A stretch of DNA of 36,710 bases from Arenibacter sp. ARW7G5Y1 (GCF_003201775.1 NZ_QJJZ01000029.1:1-36710); one strand, 5' to 3'; counted from the first letter of the stretch, positions 27,665 to 36,501 are shown. The notes: generated by a model not told the origin, from the letters alone. Numbers and translations are program-made.

Positions 27665-27833
27665 CCAAGGGGTTAGTAAGATCTCCCAAAATGTCTAACA
27701 ATATCTTACTTAGTTCTTTGTTGCTCCTTATTAGTTCTCCCATTAAACGAATCGTTTACAGCAGCTTCCAATGAATAGGATATCTACCTTCCCCGACGCC
27801 AAAACATCACGTTCCAATCTAAAAGCTGATTAA
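27665..27833 (-). pseudogene. Decayed SGNH-hydrolase tail of the upstream gene
   Basis: Downstream of the stop of the alpha/beta hydrolase gene the sequence still encodes SGNH-hydrolase pieces in shifted frames. They are AFRLERDVLASGKVDILFI, then (next frame) EAAVNDSFNGRTNKEQQRTK, a stop, and DIVRH. These are the segments that would follow the GDS block; the VND piece corresponds to block III with its Asn. At least two frameshifts and two stops are visible. The ancestral protein was therefore a two-domain fusion whose second enzyme has been lost. Confidence 0.75.
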
Positions 27834-28871
27834 CTACTTCCCTATATAAGGTATACCCGACAAAATAAATTCAAATTTGGTATCTGGAAAATGTTGATTA
27901 AAATAAGTCATTAAACTATTTCGCCATCCTCCATCATGGGTAATTGAGTCTCCCAAAAAGGCAATATGCCCCTGCTTATTAATATCAAACCGCAATCTGC
28001 TGTTTTGTTGGCCTACACCCATATTATGGTAATTTAAAGCATTGGACGGAGCATCCTGTAAACTATGGTATTTAATAAAATTGGCCACGTATTGAGGGGA
28101 TTCCAAAATAATATGGTGACCGTTAGAGCCTTCTTTGGACTGTGAGCAAGCAACGACAGTGGCTGTACCTCCCAATTCTATATAGCGCTTTACAAGTATC
28201 ATTGTATTTTCTTTATAAGGTACAGTCTTATCTTGTAGGCCTATCATATGCAGTATTGGAACTTTGGCTTTAGCCAAAGCCTCAAGATTATCAATGGGGT
28301 TGTTAGTATAAGCCATGGCTTCCTCATCTGAGTTAAAACCATAGACTTTTTTTAATCTATTCCAATCATTAATACTATGTTTACCATTTTGGCCCATGGG
28401 CCAACTTTTGAAATCACAAACAGGAGAATCGGCATAAATGCAAGCTACCTTTTCTGGATTGCGTTTGGCCCAGGAATAAATAAAAAGACCACCACGGCTA
28501 ACACCTACCAAAGCAACTTTTTTGGATAATTTATATTCTTGGGTGATATAATCGTAAAGATTGTCCCATGCCCTCATTGCGGTCGGACCGCCGTATTCGT
28601 TATTGGTATTGATATAGACCAAATGAAAGCCTTCTGATACCAAAATACTATCTGCCACAGTTTGATAGTTAGGGAAGCGAGCCCGCCATAGCCAAGGGTT
28701 TCCTACAATAGCTTTTTTGGGTTTAACTATATAGGCGTTCTTTCCTTCAATAAGCAATTTTTCTTTTATGAAACCCTTCCAAGTCGAGGCTTCATTTTTT
28801 ACTTGTACCTTTTGACTCATTGCGAAGCAAGAAGTTAAAATAAAACCTATGGATAATATCTTAATTTTCAT
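27834..28871 (-). CDS. Alpha/beta hydrolase with truncated SGNH domain
   Basis: A 345-residue exported protein (signal peptide about 1-19, SCFAMSQ). Residues 30-270 form an alpha/beta hydrolase with nucleophile Ser125 in GVSRGG, Asp214 in GLQDKTVPY and His252 or His253 in SNGHH, so this domain appears complete. After a linker, residues 300-345 begin an SGNH/GDSL esterase domain (IAFLGDSITHDGGWRNSLM) that stops at GIPYIGK; the rest is decayed just downstream. The likely original role is removal of acyl groups such as acetyl esters from the glycan. It is the last gene of the fucose series, 25 bases after the FucP stop. The first domain may still work; the second cannot. Confidence 0.8.
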   Translation of the reverse strand: MKIKILSIGFILTSCFAMSQKVQVKNEASTWKGFIKEKLLIEGKNAYIVKPKKAIVGNPWLWRARFPNYQTVADSILVSEGFHLVYINTNNEYGGPTAMRAWDNLYDYITQEYKLSKKVALVGVSRGGLFIYSWAKRNPEKVACIYADSPVCDFKSWPMGQNGKHSINDWNRLKKVYGFNSDEEAMAYTNNPIDNLEALAKAKVPILHMIGLQDKTVPYKENTMILVKRYIELGGTATVVACSQSKEGSNGHHIILESPQYVANFIKYHSLQDAPSNALNYHNMGVGQQNSRLRFDINKQGHIAFLGDSITHDGGWRNSLMTYFNQHFPDTKFEFILSGIPYIGK

Positions 28872-28896
28872 TTCTATATTATTTTTTAATTACAAA

Positions 28897-30156
28897 CTAT
28901 TGGATATTCTTCGATTTCTTATTAATGAACAGTGCATATAGAAAGACTATAAAAAAAGAGGATAGGGGAACATAAAAAGCTAAATTAATACTATCGGTAA
29001 CATCGGAAACCAATCCTTGTAATGGAGTGAGGACCGCACCTCCCAGAATAGCCATTACAAGTCCCGAACTAGCAATTTTAGTATCTTCTCCCAATCCGGA
29101 AATTGCCAATCCATAAATAGTTGGATACATTAAGGACATACATCCTGAAATTAACACCAAAGCATATACCCCAGCCAGACCACCAACGTAGATAACACAA
29201 ATGGTAGCCAATATTGCAATTAATGAAAGAACAGCGAGCAAAACATAAGGTCTAAAAAAATTCATTAGAACAGTGCAAACAAATCTAGAGATCATAAAAA
29301 GAATCAGAGAAGCTAAATAATAAGTTGATGCCTGCTCTTCGTTTAATTGAAGTTCGTGCATTACATACCTTATTGTAAAGGACCAAACTCCAATTTGTGC
29401 TCCGACGTAAAAAAATTGAGCTATTATTCCTGACAGATAATCTTTGTTCTTTACAAGTCTTTTTACCGCTGAAACAACTTTAAAATCCTGTACGGCATCT
29501 GATCCCTTGGACATTTTTACAAAATAAATTAACACCCAAAGTAAAATTAATACTAAAGCTAAGGCTACGTACGGTCCCATAACTGCATCTAATTCTTCTG
29601 ATTGGATGATATCCAACTCTTGTGCACTCATTAAACCCCTTTCATCCGCACTTGCTGAATTTAAATGTGAGAGAATATATACTTTGCCCAATACGATGCC
29701 CAATATGGATCCGATAGGATTGAATGATTGCGCCAAATTCAATCGCCTTGTAGCCGATTCCTCAGGGCCCATTGCAATAATATACGGATTTGCAGTTGTT
29801 TCCAATATGGCCAAGCCACTAGCCAATATAAAAAGAGCACTAAGAAAATGACTATATTGCATGCTAATACTAGCTGGATAAAACAATAATGAGCCTACAA
29901 TAAAAAGCCCTAGACCTACTAAAACCCCTGATTTGTATGTGTACCTCTTTATAAATATTGCTGCAGGAATAGCCAAACAAAAATATGATCCGTAAAAAGC
30001 AACCTGTATCCAAGAGGTCTCAAAATCGGTCATGCCCATAATCCTTTTAAAAGCCGCCAATAGGATATCGGTCATATTATTGGATAAGCCCCAAACAAAA
30101 AAAAGACTTGTAATCAAAATAAATGGTAGCTTCGAAAATTTTTGGGTTTCGCTCAT
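28897..30156 (-). CDS. fucP: L-fucose:H+ symporter (FucP-type MFS permease)
   Basis: A 419-residue inner-membrane protein with a pattern of about 12 membrane segments. Family signatures are FVWGLSNNMTDILLAAFKR in helix 1, and the stretch ETTANPYIIAMGPEESATRR followed by LNLAQSFNPIGSILG, which is characteristic of the FucP/GluP (FHS) group. It probably imports L-fucose released by the fucosidases. A glucose/galactose porter of the same family is the alternative, but the GH29 gene and catabolic genes in the same run favour fucose. It starts 37 bases after the UxaA large subunit stop. Confidence 0.88.
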   Translation of the reverse strand: MSETQKFSKLPFILITSLFFVWGLSNNMTDILLAAFKRIMGMTDFETSWIQVAFYGSYFCLAIPAAIFIKRYTYKSGVLVGLGLFIVGSLLFYPASISMQYSHFLSALFILASGLAILETTANPYIIAMGPEESATRRLNLAQSFNPIGSILGIVLGKVYILSHLNSASADERGLMSAQELDIIQSEELDAVMGPYVALALVLILLWVLIYFVKMSKGSDAVQDFKVVSAVKRLVKNKDYLSGIIAQFFYVGAQIGVWSFTIRYVMHELQLNEEQASTYYLASLILFMISRFVCTVLMNFFRPYVLLAVLSLIAILATICVIYVGGLAGVYALVLISGCMSLMYPTIYGLAISGLGEDTKIASSGLVMAILGGAVLTPLQGLVSDVTDSINLAFYVPLSSFFIVFLYALFINKKSKNIQ

Positions 30157-30193
30157 TTGTGGAATTAAATTATATTTTTTTTATCATACCCGA

Positions 30194-31417
30194 TTATCTA
30201 ACTAAACAATTAGGTCCTATAGGTTCGAAAGTCTTGTAGGAAACAACGTATTCCTGATGCCCCAATTCTTCAGAGGCCGTAGGTATACCAGAAGCGGTCT
30301 CTATTATTTTATCATAGATTTCCTCCGAAACTTCTTGCAAGGTCACCTTAGATTCCATAACCTTACCTGCATTAATATCCATATCGGCCGACATTTTTCG
30401 GAAGGTATCGGGATTCGCACATATTTTGATTACAGGGGAAATCGCAGATCCAACTACGGAGCCCCGTCCAGTTGTAAATAGTATAATATGACATCCCGAA
30501 GCGATAAGTTCCGTGATTTCCATATTATCGTTAATATTTGGAAACCCAAACCTGGGTTCTCCGTCGGGCACAACATCCAAGAGATAAAGTCCGGGGAAAT
30601 TAGGCACATCACCAGGTTTTATCAATCCTGAAATTTCCGCACTACCACTCTTACTATAGGCTCCCAAACTTTTTTCCTCAATGGTACTTAAGCCTCCATC
30701 GGCATTGCCCTGAGCAAAACTGCCATGTCCCATAATGGTATAGTACCGTGCTGCTTTATTCAAACAATGCTCTATTTCCGTACCCAAATTTTTACTTTTG
30801 GCTCTAGCTACAATGTCTTCTAGACAACCGATCATTTCGCCGGTTTCCTCAAATATCGCAGTGGCTTGATTTTTAACCAATTTATCAAAGGTCAATCCAA
30901 CTGCAGGATTGGCGGTTATACCACTAGTTGCATCGGAACCTCCGCAAATGGTACCAATTACTAAATCCTTTAGCTCTATTTTAACCCTTTTGGTCTTTAC
31001 CATCTCTGAAATGATGGATTGTAGCCAAGATTGGCCCTTTTCTATTGATTTGGCCGTACCCCCACAACTTTGAATGACCACAGTTTCTACTGGCCGTCCA
31101 GAGGCTTCAATATCTCTTGCCAATTTGGTTCTATTGAAGCTTTCACATCCTAATGACACCAATAAAACAGCTCCTACGTTTGGATGTGTGCATAGTTGGG
31201 TCATAATTTTACTTGCATGGTTGTTGGGGTAACATCCACCAAACCCTACAACCTGAACCCCATCCTTTTTATAAGGCTGTGCTATTTCCGTTGAAACGAA
31301 ATGAGCACATTCTACCAAGTAGGCAACTAATATTACATTTCGGATTCCCTTACGGCCATCCTTTCTCTCATATCCCAATAATTCCGCATGACTATTATAC
31401 ATCTGTCCCTTTATCAA
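30194..31417 (-). CDS. UxaA/altronate-dehydratase-type large subunit (C-terminal half)
   Basis: A 407-residue cytoplasmic protein matching the C-terminal catalytic part of the UxaA/GarD sugar-acid dehydratase family. Typical pieces are GYERKDGRKGIRNVILVAYL, GFGGCYPNNHA, SLGCESFN, VIQSCGGTAKSIEKG, GTICGGSDATSGITANPAVG and the C-terminal IILFTTGRGSVVGSAISPVI. The N-terminal SAF domain is encoded separately by the preceding gene, with a 23-base overlap, so the two chains probably form one enzyme. The family dehydrates aldonic or uronic acids to 2-keto-3-deoxy acids. In this operon L-fuconate is the attractive substrate, but sulfolactate lyase-type chemistry is also known for split members. Confidence 0.88.
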   Translation of the reverse strand: MIKGQMYNSHAELLGYERKDGRKGIRNVILVAYLVECAHFVSTEIAQPYKKDGVQVVGFGGCYPNNHASKIMTQLCTHPNVGAVLLVSLGCESFNRTKLARDIEASGRPVETVVIQSCGGTAKSIEKGQSWLQSIISEMVKTKRVKIELKDLVIGTICGGSDATSGITANPAVGLTFDKLVKNQATAIFEETGEMIGCLEDIVARAKSKNLGTEIEHCLNKAARYYTIMGHGSFAQGNADGGLSTIEEKSLGAYSKSGSAEISGLIKPGDVPNFPGLYLLDVVPDGEPRFGFPNINDNMEITELIASGCHIILFTTGRGSVVGSAISPVIKICANPDTFRKMSADMDINAGKVMESKVTLQEVSEEIYDKIIETASGIPTASEELGHQEYVVSYKTFEPIGPNCLVR

Positions 31418-31697
31418 TTATATAAGTTGGTATAAAATCGCTTTTTATGTTATGTACATGCACATGTTCCCCTCTTTTAATATCGCGTAAAGCACTTCCA
31501 ATGGCTACATTAAACTTTACGATAGCCTCTCCAAAGGCAATATCCCTTGAGGCGATTTTATGCCCTAATGCAATGAATTCTTTGATTAGGTAATTCTCAC
31601 TTCCCAATTGAAGCACTTCTCCGGATTCGATATCACGACAAACGACCAAAACGTTGTCTTTATCCGAGAGCTGAATTAATTTCTTAAAACTTTCCAT
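31395..31697 (-). CDS. UxaA-type small subunit (SAF domain)
   Basis: A 100-residue protein consisting of a single SAF-like domain (DNVLVVCRDIESGEVL, GHKIASRDIAFGEAIVKFNV, IGSALRDIKRGEHVHVHN). It is the N-terminal part of altronate dehydratase in proteins such as UxaA. Here it is a separate gene that overlaps the RraA gene upstream by 14 bases and the large subunit downstream by 23 bases, which points to translational coupling and a stable two-chain enzyme. Confidence 0.85.
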   Translation of the reverse strand: MESFKKLIQLSDKDNVLVVCRDIESGEVLQLGSENYLIKEFIALGHKIASRDIAFGEAIVKFNVAIGSALRDIKRGEHVHVHNIKSDFIPTYIIDKGTDV

Positions 31698-32355
31698 ACT
31701 TCAAATATGCTTTTTGTGGGTCTTCCCCATCCAATATTGCAGTTCTTACCAGATTCTCGGTCCGCAATACTTCTTCGGTTTTGGTTATGACTTCTTCTGC
31801 AATATTTTCTGGAATTATTACCACCCCATCTCGATCCGCTAGTACATAATCGCCGGAATTAATAATAACATTGTCAATTTCTATGGGTTCTTCAAAACTC
31901 TCTGCAGTCCATCTACCCACCACATCCACTGGTGTACAATACTTACAAAACACCTTAAATCCAATTTTTGTGATAAAATCGGAGTCCCTACAGCCGCCAT
32001 CTACTATATAGCCACGAATTCCCCGTAATTGTAAAGTTTCCGAAGACAATTCTCCCATATGGGCCAAAGTATGATCGTTGGGCTGGCACATAATTACACT
32101 TTCTTTAGGCGCTCTTGAAAGTAAAGCCGTCCAATGCAATAATGTATCATGAGGCTCCAAGGTTTCATCATATCTCCCACTCACCGTATACACCTGGCCA
32201 GACAGTTTATTGGAAACATCAAGAGCTTTTAACTGATTTGATAAAGTTTGATTAGGGTATCCCAAAGCCCTAAGTACGTCATAAACAGCTCCAGTGTAAC
32301 AATTTTCCAAGCGATCTGCCAGAGATAGGCCTTCTTCATTTAATTTTTTCGTCAT
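31684..32355 (-). CDS. RraA-family aldolase/decarboxylase
   Basis: A 223-residue protein of the RraA / 4-hydroxy-4-methyl-2-oxoglutarate aldolase family. The metal- and pyruvate-binding motif is intact (RGIRGYIVDGGCRDSDF; Arg and Asp of the G-x-R-D motif). This favours a class II pyruvate aldolase or oxaloacetate decarboxylase over a pure RNase E inhibitor. PVDVVGRWTAESFEEPIEI and LADRDGVVIIPENIAEEV are typical of the fold. It starts 6 bases after the GH29 stop and overlaps the UxaA small subunit. The inferred job is to cleave the 2-keto-3-deoxy acid produced by the UxaA pair, for fucose giving pyruvate and lactaldehyde. Confidence 0.85.
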   Translation of the reverse strand: MTKKLNEEGLSLADRLENCYTGAVYDVLRALGYPNQTLSNQLKALDVSNKLSGQVYTVSGRYDETLEPHDTLLHWTALLSRAPKESVIMCQPNDHTLAHMGELSSETLQLRGIRGYIVDGGCRDSDFITKIGFKVFCKYCTPVDVVGRWTAESFEEPIEIDNVIINSGDYVLADRDGVVIIPENIAEEVITKTEEVLRTENLVRTAILDGEDPQKAYLKYGKF

Positions 32356-32361
32356 GTATTC

Positions 32362-34482
32362 TTATTTTTTAAAAACTTCGATTTCGGCAAATGAAGCCTT
32401 ACCACCCATCTTAACCGTTGATTTTGAAATGAACTTAATATACCTAGCCTCCTTAGCTTCCTTAAATGGGACTACTTGCCGTATGGGATTGTTCTCTATA
32501 TTTTGAAACGAACCCACTGCTACAGGAGTATTCCATTGTTTTCCATCTTTGCTTACATAAAATTCATATTCAAAAATAACCCCTTCTTTTTCTCCATCTT
32601 GCCGAGGTAGATACCCGAAGGCATTGATATGTTTATTTTCTCCCATATCAAGAATTATATTATGCTCTGGAGCCAAACCTTCTACAACAAAAAAACTATC
32701 GGGATTATTATCAATAAGACTAAGTGCTTGCTCTGTGCTTCTGCCATCTACGGAAACAACTTGCCATTTATTTCTAGATATACCAAATCTTTCCGTAAAA
32801 ATACTGGTTGCCATACCAGTTTCTTCATTTCTGGCATAATAATACACTTGTCCACCATCTGAAAAATTTACGGGTTCGGTAAACTGGATAAAGCTGGACA
32901 TCTCTGTTTTCTCCTCAAAGGAATAATAAATATCTATGCCTTCCTTCTGATTGAAAAACAGATTTCCTTCCAGATCCATTGACGCAACTGGATCATCCAA
33001 TAGTGCAGGTGCATCAAAGATTCCAAGATTTGATATAGTTATACATGGCGCATCAGTAAGGAAGGTCACCCTAACTTTACTTGTTTTTACGGAATCAAAA
33101 CGAAGAATTCTTTTATAGCCTATGGTTGTACCCTTTGCTATGGTTTTATATGATTTACCATCCTCAATTTCCAATTTAAATTCATGCACTCTTTGCCCTA
33201 AAGCTATGGCTTCCTGAAGAAGCAATCTATTAAATGATGTTTCTTTGTCAAAATCTACAATCAAGGTAGCGCTTTGAACACTATCATTTGTAGCCCAAAA
33301 ACTTTTAAAATCGCTATCAATTGTTTTGGCAGGGGAATACTCTTTATGACCTCCCCTGAAATCCGTAGCAGAAACGGTGGCACTCTTAGCCAGGTTTACT
33401 GCAAATTCCAGATCCATTTGCTTCTTAAAGTTTAATAGGGCATTTTTATCTTCTTCGCGTATCTTTCCAGACGGAGCAATAGCCAATCCCAAATCTAAAG
33501 TAGTACCCCTACCTATAGAGGTGTAATAAAGATCAACCAAATTTTTCAAGCTTCTTGGTTGTTTCCCTGTGTGATAATACCATGCCTTTGGCCAAGACAA
33601 AGTAGTATTGGTTTCTGCAGGAATCCATTGATCACCGTTTTTCTCACCAGTTCCCAATTTTTTTTGGTCTTCGCGGCTAGTGGTACCAGGAATTTTTCCA
33701 TTGGTACTAATCGTATTCCAATTGGTCTCACTCGCAATTCCAGCCTCATTACCCACCCAGCGTATTCCCGGACCTACATCGCTGAAAATAACTGCTTTGG
33801 GTTGATGCTTTTTAACAATTGAGAAAATACTATCATATCCATAGTAGGAGTTCCGGTCAATACTTCTTTTTTCATTTGCCCCACCATAGTATCCGGTACC
33901 CCCATTGGCCCCATCAATCCAGAATTCAAAAATTTCACCATATTCCGTCATTAATTCTTCCAATTGATTGTAATAATAGCTAACATATTCTGGCTTCCCA
34001 TAATTGGAATGGTTTCTATCCCAAGGTGATAAATACACCCCTAATTTTAATCCATACTTCTTACATGACTTTGACAAATCGGCCAAAACATCTCCTTTTC
34101 CATTTTTCCATGGTGTGGCAGCAACCGAATAATTGGTGTATTTACTGGGCCATAAGCAAAAACCATCATGATGTTTCGCTACCAGTATCAGCCCTTTCAT
34201 ACCTGCTTCACTAGCAACATGCGCCCATTGATCGGTATCTAAATCCGAAGGGTTAAACACGTTAGGATCTACATCGCCATATGCCCACTCCTGTTCGGTA
34301 TAGGTATTTAGTCCATAACAGACCAAACTAAAATATTCCATTTCATGCCAATTCAATTGATGGCTCGAAGGCAGTGCACCATAGGGTTCCGGATCTTTTA
34401 TATGATTGACACATGAAGCCAGTGTTACAGTTAACATGGTTAGGCAAGTGTTTCGTAAACATGTATTTAATAATTCTATCAT
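32362..34482 (-). CDS. GH29 alpha-L-fucosidase with C-terminal accessory domains
   Basis: A 706-residue lipoprotein (LTMLTVTLASC, Cys at about residue 24) with a canonical GH29 barrel (about 35-350). Signatures are the fucose-binding LILVAKHHDGFCLWPSKYTN, GKGDVLADLSKSCKKYGLKL and the nucleophile Asp190 in EIFEFWIDGANGG. It releases terminal alpha-linked L-fucose. After the barrel come a discoidin-like (F5/8 type C) beta-sandwich, a chitobiase/FN3-like segment (VASMDLEGNLFFNQKEGIDI) and a second discoidin-like domain at the C-terminus (DSFFVVEGLAPEHNIILDMG). These may bind carbohydrate. It heads the operon RraA, UxaA small, UxaA large, FucP and hydrolase, and faces an AraC regulator across a 171-base spacer. 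Confidence 0.92.
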   Translation of the reverse strand: MIELLNTCLRNTCLTMLTVTLASCVNHIKDPEPYGALPSSHQLNWHEMEYFSLVCYGLNTYTEQEWAYGDVDPNVFNPSDLDTDQWAHVASEAGMKGLILVAKHHDGFCLWPSKYTNYSVAATPWKNGKGDVLADLSKSCKKYGLKLGVYLSPWDRNHSNYGKPEYVSYYYNQLEELMTEYGEIFEFWIDGANGGTGYYGGANEKRSIDRNSYYGYDSIFSIVKKHQPKAVIFSDVGPGIRWVGNEAGIASETNWNTISTNGKIPGTTSREDQKKLGTGEKNGDQWIPAETNTTLSWPKAWYYHTGKQPRSLKNLVDLYYTSIGRGTTLDLGLAIAPSGKIREEDKNALLNFKKQMDLEFAVNLAKSATVSATDFRGGHKEYSPAKTIDSDFKSFWATNDSVQSATLIVDFDKETSFNRLLLQEAIALGQRVHEFKLEIEDGKSYKTIAKGTTIGYKRILRFDSVKTSKVRVTFLTDAPCITISNLGIFDAPALLDDPVASMDLEGNLFFNQKEGIDIYYSFEEKTEMSSFIQFTEPVNFSDGGQVYYYARNEETGMATSIFTERFGISRNKWQVVSVDGRSTEQALSLIDNNPDSFFVVEGLAPEHNIILDMGENKHINAFGYLPRQDGEKEGVIFEYEFYVSKDGKQWNTPVAVGSFQNIENNPIRQVVPFKEAKEARYIKFISKSTVKMGGKASFAEIEVFKK

Positions 34483-34653
34483 CTATGTCCAATTTATGTA
34501 AAATCATCTTCAAATTTGTTGTATACAAAACTAAATTACCCTTATGGAAAAATCCATCACTGTATTTCCAATTTATATAACTATATTAGCTTAAAAATGA
34601 TTTTTATGATATATATATCATTAATATAATAACATATTTATTAAATTAAAGGT
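34483..34653. promoter_or_regulatory. Divergent promoter region with two palindromes
   Basis: This very AT-rich spacer lies between the GH29-headed operon and the divergent AraC regulator. It contains the perfect palindromes TTGTATACAA (34519-34528), 37 bases from the GH29 start, and TGATATATATATCA (34607-34620), 34 bases from the regulator start. Either could be an operator. No convincing -7/-33 promoter was identified. Confidence 0.45.
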
Positions 34654-35529
34654 ATGAAACCACATCTCATTGAAGTACCTGAAAGATCCGAATATTCTTT
34701 TCAAGTGTTGGACTACAACAGGCCATATTTCCATAACCCCATTCATTTTCACTCAGCCCTGGAACTAACCTTGATTACAGGAGGTGAAGGCACAAGGTTT
34801 GTTGGCGACAGTATTGAAAATTTTTTTGAAGGTGATTTGGTGCTGCTGGGGTCTAATCTTCCACACCAATGGAGAAATACGATTGCTCCAAAAAGCTTAA
34901 AACCAAAGACTCGCTCCACAGCTATAGTAGTGCATTTTAAAGAAAATTGCTTTGGCCATACGTTCTTTCTTAAACCAGAGGCTCAAAAGATTCATGAACT
35001 TTTACAAGATGCAAAAAGAGGATTAAAGATTTATGGGAATTTGCGACTGGAAATTTCCAATAAAATGAAGGGTCTGATTAATAAAAATGGGTTTCAACGA
35101 ACACTGGCCTTTCTTGAAATACTCCATTTAATTTCAAATAGTAACCAACAAGAACCATTGTCCAGTATATCATATCGTATACAGAATAAAGACTCTAAAA
35201 TAGAGAAGCTGGATGCCATTCATGAATATATTTTTCAGAACCTTACCGTCAAAGTTTCCTTATCAGAAATTTCTTCGAAATTCCATATGAGCAGAACCGG
35301 TTTTTGTCGGTATTTTAAAATGCATACCCAAAAGACTTTTTCAAGATTCGTTCTAGAAGCCCGTATAAGCATGGCTTGTCAGTTACTGCATGAAAATAAA
35401 TTGAATATCACCCAAATTGCCTATGAAAGTGGTTTTAATACAGTGTCCTTTTTCTGTAGGGAGTTCAAAAAAATTAAAGGTACAACACCTTTAGATTATA
35501 AAAAACAAGTACTACACAGTATTTTTTAG
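34654..35529 (+). CDS. AraC-family transcriptional regulator (fucose module)
   Basis: A 291-residue protein with an N-terminal cupin domain (about 15-150; HFHSALELTLITGGEGTRF, EGDLVLLGSNLPHQWRN) and a C-terminal AraC DNA-binding domain (about 185-288). The two HTH regions are VSLSEISSKFHMSRTGFCRY and ITQIAYESGFNTVSFFCREF, ending in KKIKGTTPLDYKKQ. It is divergent from the GH29/RraA/UxaA/FucP operon and is probably its activator, responding to fucose or a catabolic intermediate. It differs clearly from the AraC protein of module A. Confidence 0.92.
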   Translation: MKPHLIEVPERSEYSFQVLDYNRPYFHNPIHFHSALELTLITGGEGTRFVGDSIENFFEGDLVLLGSNLPHQWRNTIAPKSLKPKTRSTAIVVHFKENCFGHTFFLKPEAQKIHELLQDAKRGLKIYGNLRLEISNKMKGLINKNGFQRTLAFLEILHLISNSNQQEPLSSISYRIQNKDSKIEKLDAIHEYIFQNLTVKVSLSEISSKFHMSRTGFCRYFKMHTQKTFSRFVLEARISMACQLLHENKLNITQIAYESGFNTVSFFCREFKKIKGTTPLDYKKQVLHSIF

Positions 35530-35599
35530 TTTCAGAAAATCAATTGGACTTACTATAATAAGATAAGAGTGTATTGGCTGTTTAAATTAACTTTGAAAC

Positions 35600-36245
35600 A
35601 TGTCAAGAGAAAAAAGGAATTACAGTGTAGAGTTTAAGGAAAAAGCCGTGGAACTGAGCTATGCCCGTGGCAGTGTTGTGGAGATATGTAGGGAACTGGA
35701 CATCCCCACTTCGGTACTGAGCCGATGGCGAAGGGAATCCCAGGATTATGGAAAAAACAGTTTTCCGGGAAAGGGCAACCCAAAATTGACCGATGAACAG
35801 AAGGAGATTGCGGATTGAAGAAAAAATTAAGGGATACCGAGATTGAACGCGATATCCTAAAAAAGGGAATAGCCATCTTCTCCTAGGGCGACAGGAAAAA
35901 TATAGGTTCATAAAACACCATAAATTCAAATTTCCAGTTGGGAGGATGTGCAAAATGTTCAATGTAAGTAAAAGCGGGTATTATAATTGGTTGGTCAGGG
36001 GGCCATCCAAGAGGTGGCGCGAGAACGAGGCCATATCATTGGCTATCCGTGATATTTTCAAAGATAGCTTTGAGAGCTATGGGGCACCCAGGATCAAAGT
36101 GGAACTGCTGAAAAAAGGGCATCGTGTCAGATCAATCCCAAAAGTTGTGTGTGAATTACAAAAAGATATGCCTGACCAGCTCAAGTTAGTGTTCTGTTCA
36201 TTTTTTGCATCGCCCAAATGCGCAGCATTCATTGAATACCATTAA
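35600..36245 (+). pseudogene. IS3-family transposase remnant (orfA/orfB)
   Basis: orfA starts at 35600 (REKRNYSVEFKEKAVELSYA; HTH region SVVEICRELDIPTSVLSRW) and hits a stop at 35816. One missing base near 35815 would restore the frame, continuing LKKKLRDTEIERDILKKG. An in-frame TAG (35884) follows. orfB then reads QEKYRFIKHHKFKFPVGRMC, FNVSKSGYYNWLV, and DIFKDSFESYGAPRIKVELL to GHRV. A short insertion and a breakpoint follow, and the frame ends at 36245. The catalytic DDE domain is absent. A possible left terminus lies around 35572 (TGTATTGGCTG). The element sits directly downstream of the AraC gene and could not move by itself. Confidence 0.85.
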
Positions 36246-36290
36246 AAATCAATAGACCAGCCGATGAATAAAAAACGACCAGGGCCGAAT

Positions 36291-36315
36291 AACCAAGGTA
36301 CGGTGTACCTTGGTT
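36291..36315. repeat. Perfect 11-bp palindrome with 3-base loop
   Basis: AACCAAGGTAC pairs perfectly with GTACCTTGGTT around GGT. There is no T run on the plus side, so it is not a clear terminator. Confidence 0.6.
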
Positions 36316-36387
36316 AGGAGGAGCCAGCTGTAGCCATGGCCAAGCTGATTTTAAATTTCTTTAGATCTACACACTTTCCACGGCCCC

Positions 36388-36432
36388 GGCGTCCAGGCCG
36401 CTTTCACTTGGGTGAAATGCTCTATGGACGCC
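36388..36432. repeat. Nested inverted repeats
   Basis: GGCGTCCA and TGGACGCC (8 pairs) flank an inner hairpin TTTCAC-TTGG-GTGAAA. Together they could form a cruciform. The function is unknown. Confidence 0.4.
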
Positions 36433-36501
36433 TTCCACCTTCCAATGTGAAAACCACTTGATTTAAGACGAAATCGAAGATTCACGAAAACCTATAAAAA
36501 A

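Noticed and set aside
35603..35962. Minus-strand ORFs over the IS3 remnant
   Set aside because: They are shadows of orfA; the plus-strand frame carries the HTH and orfB motifs.
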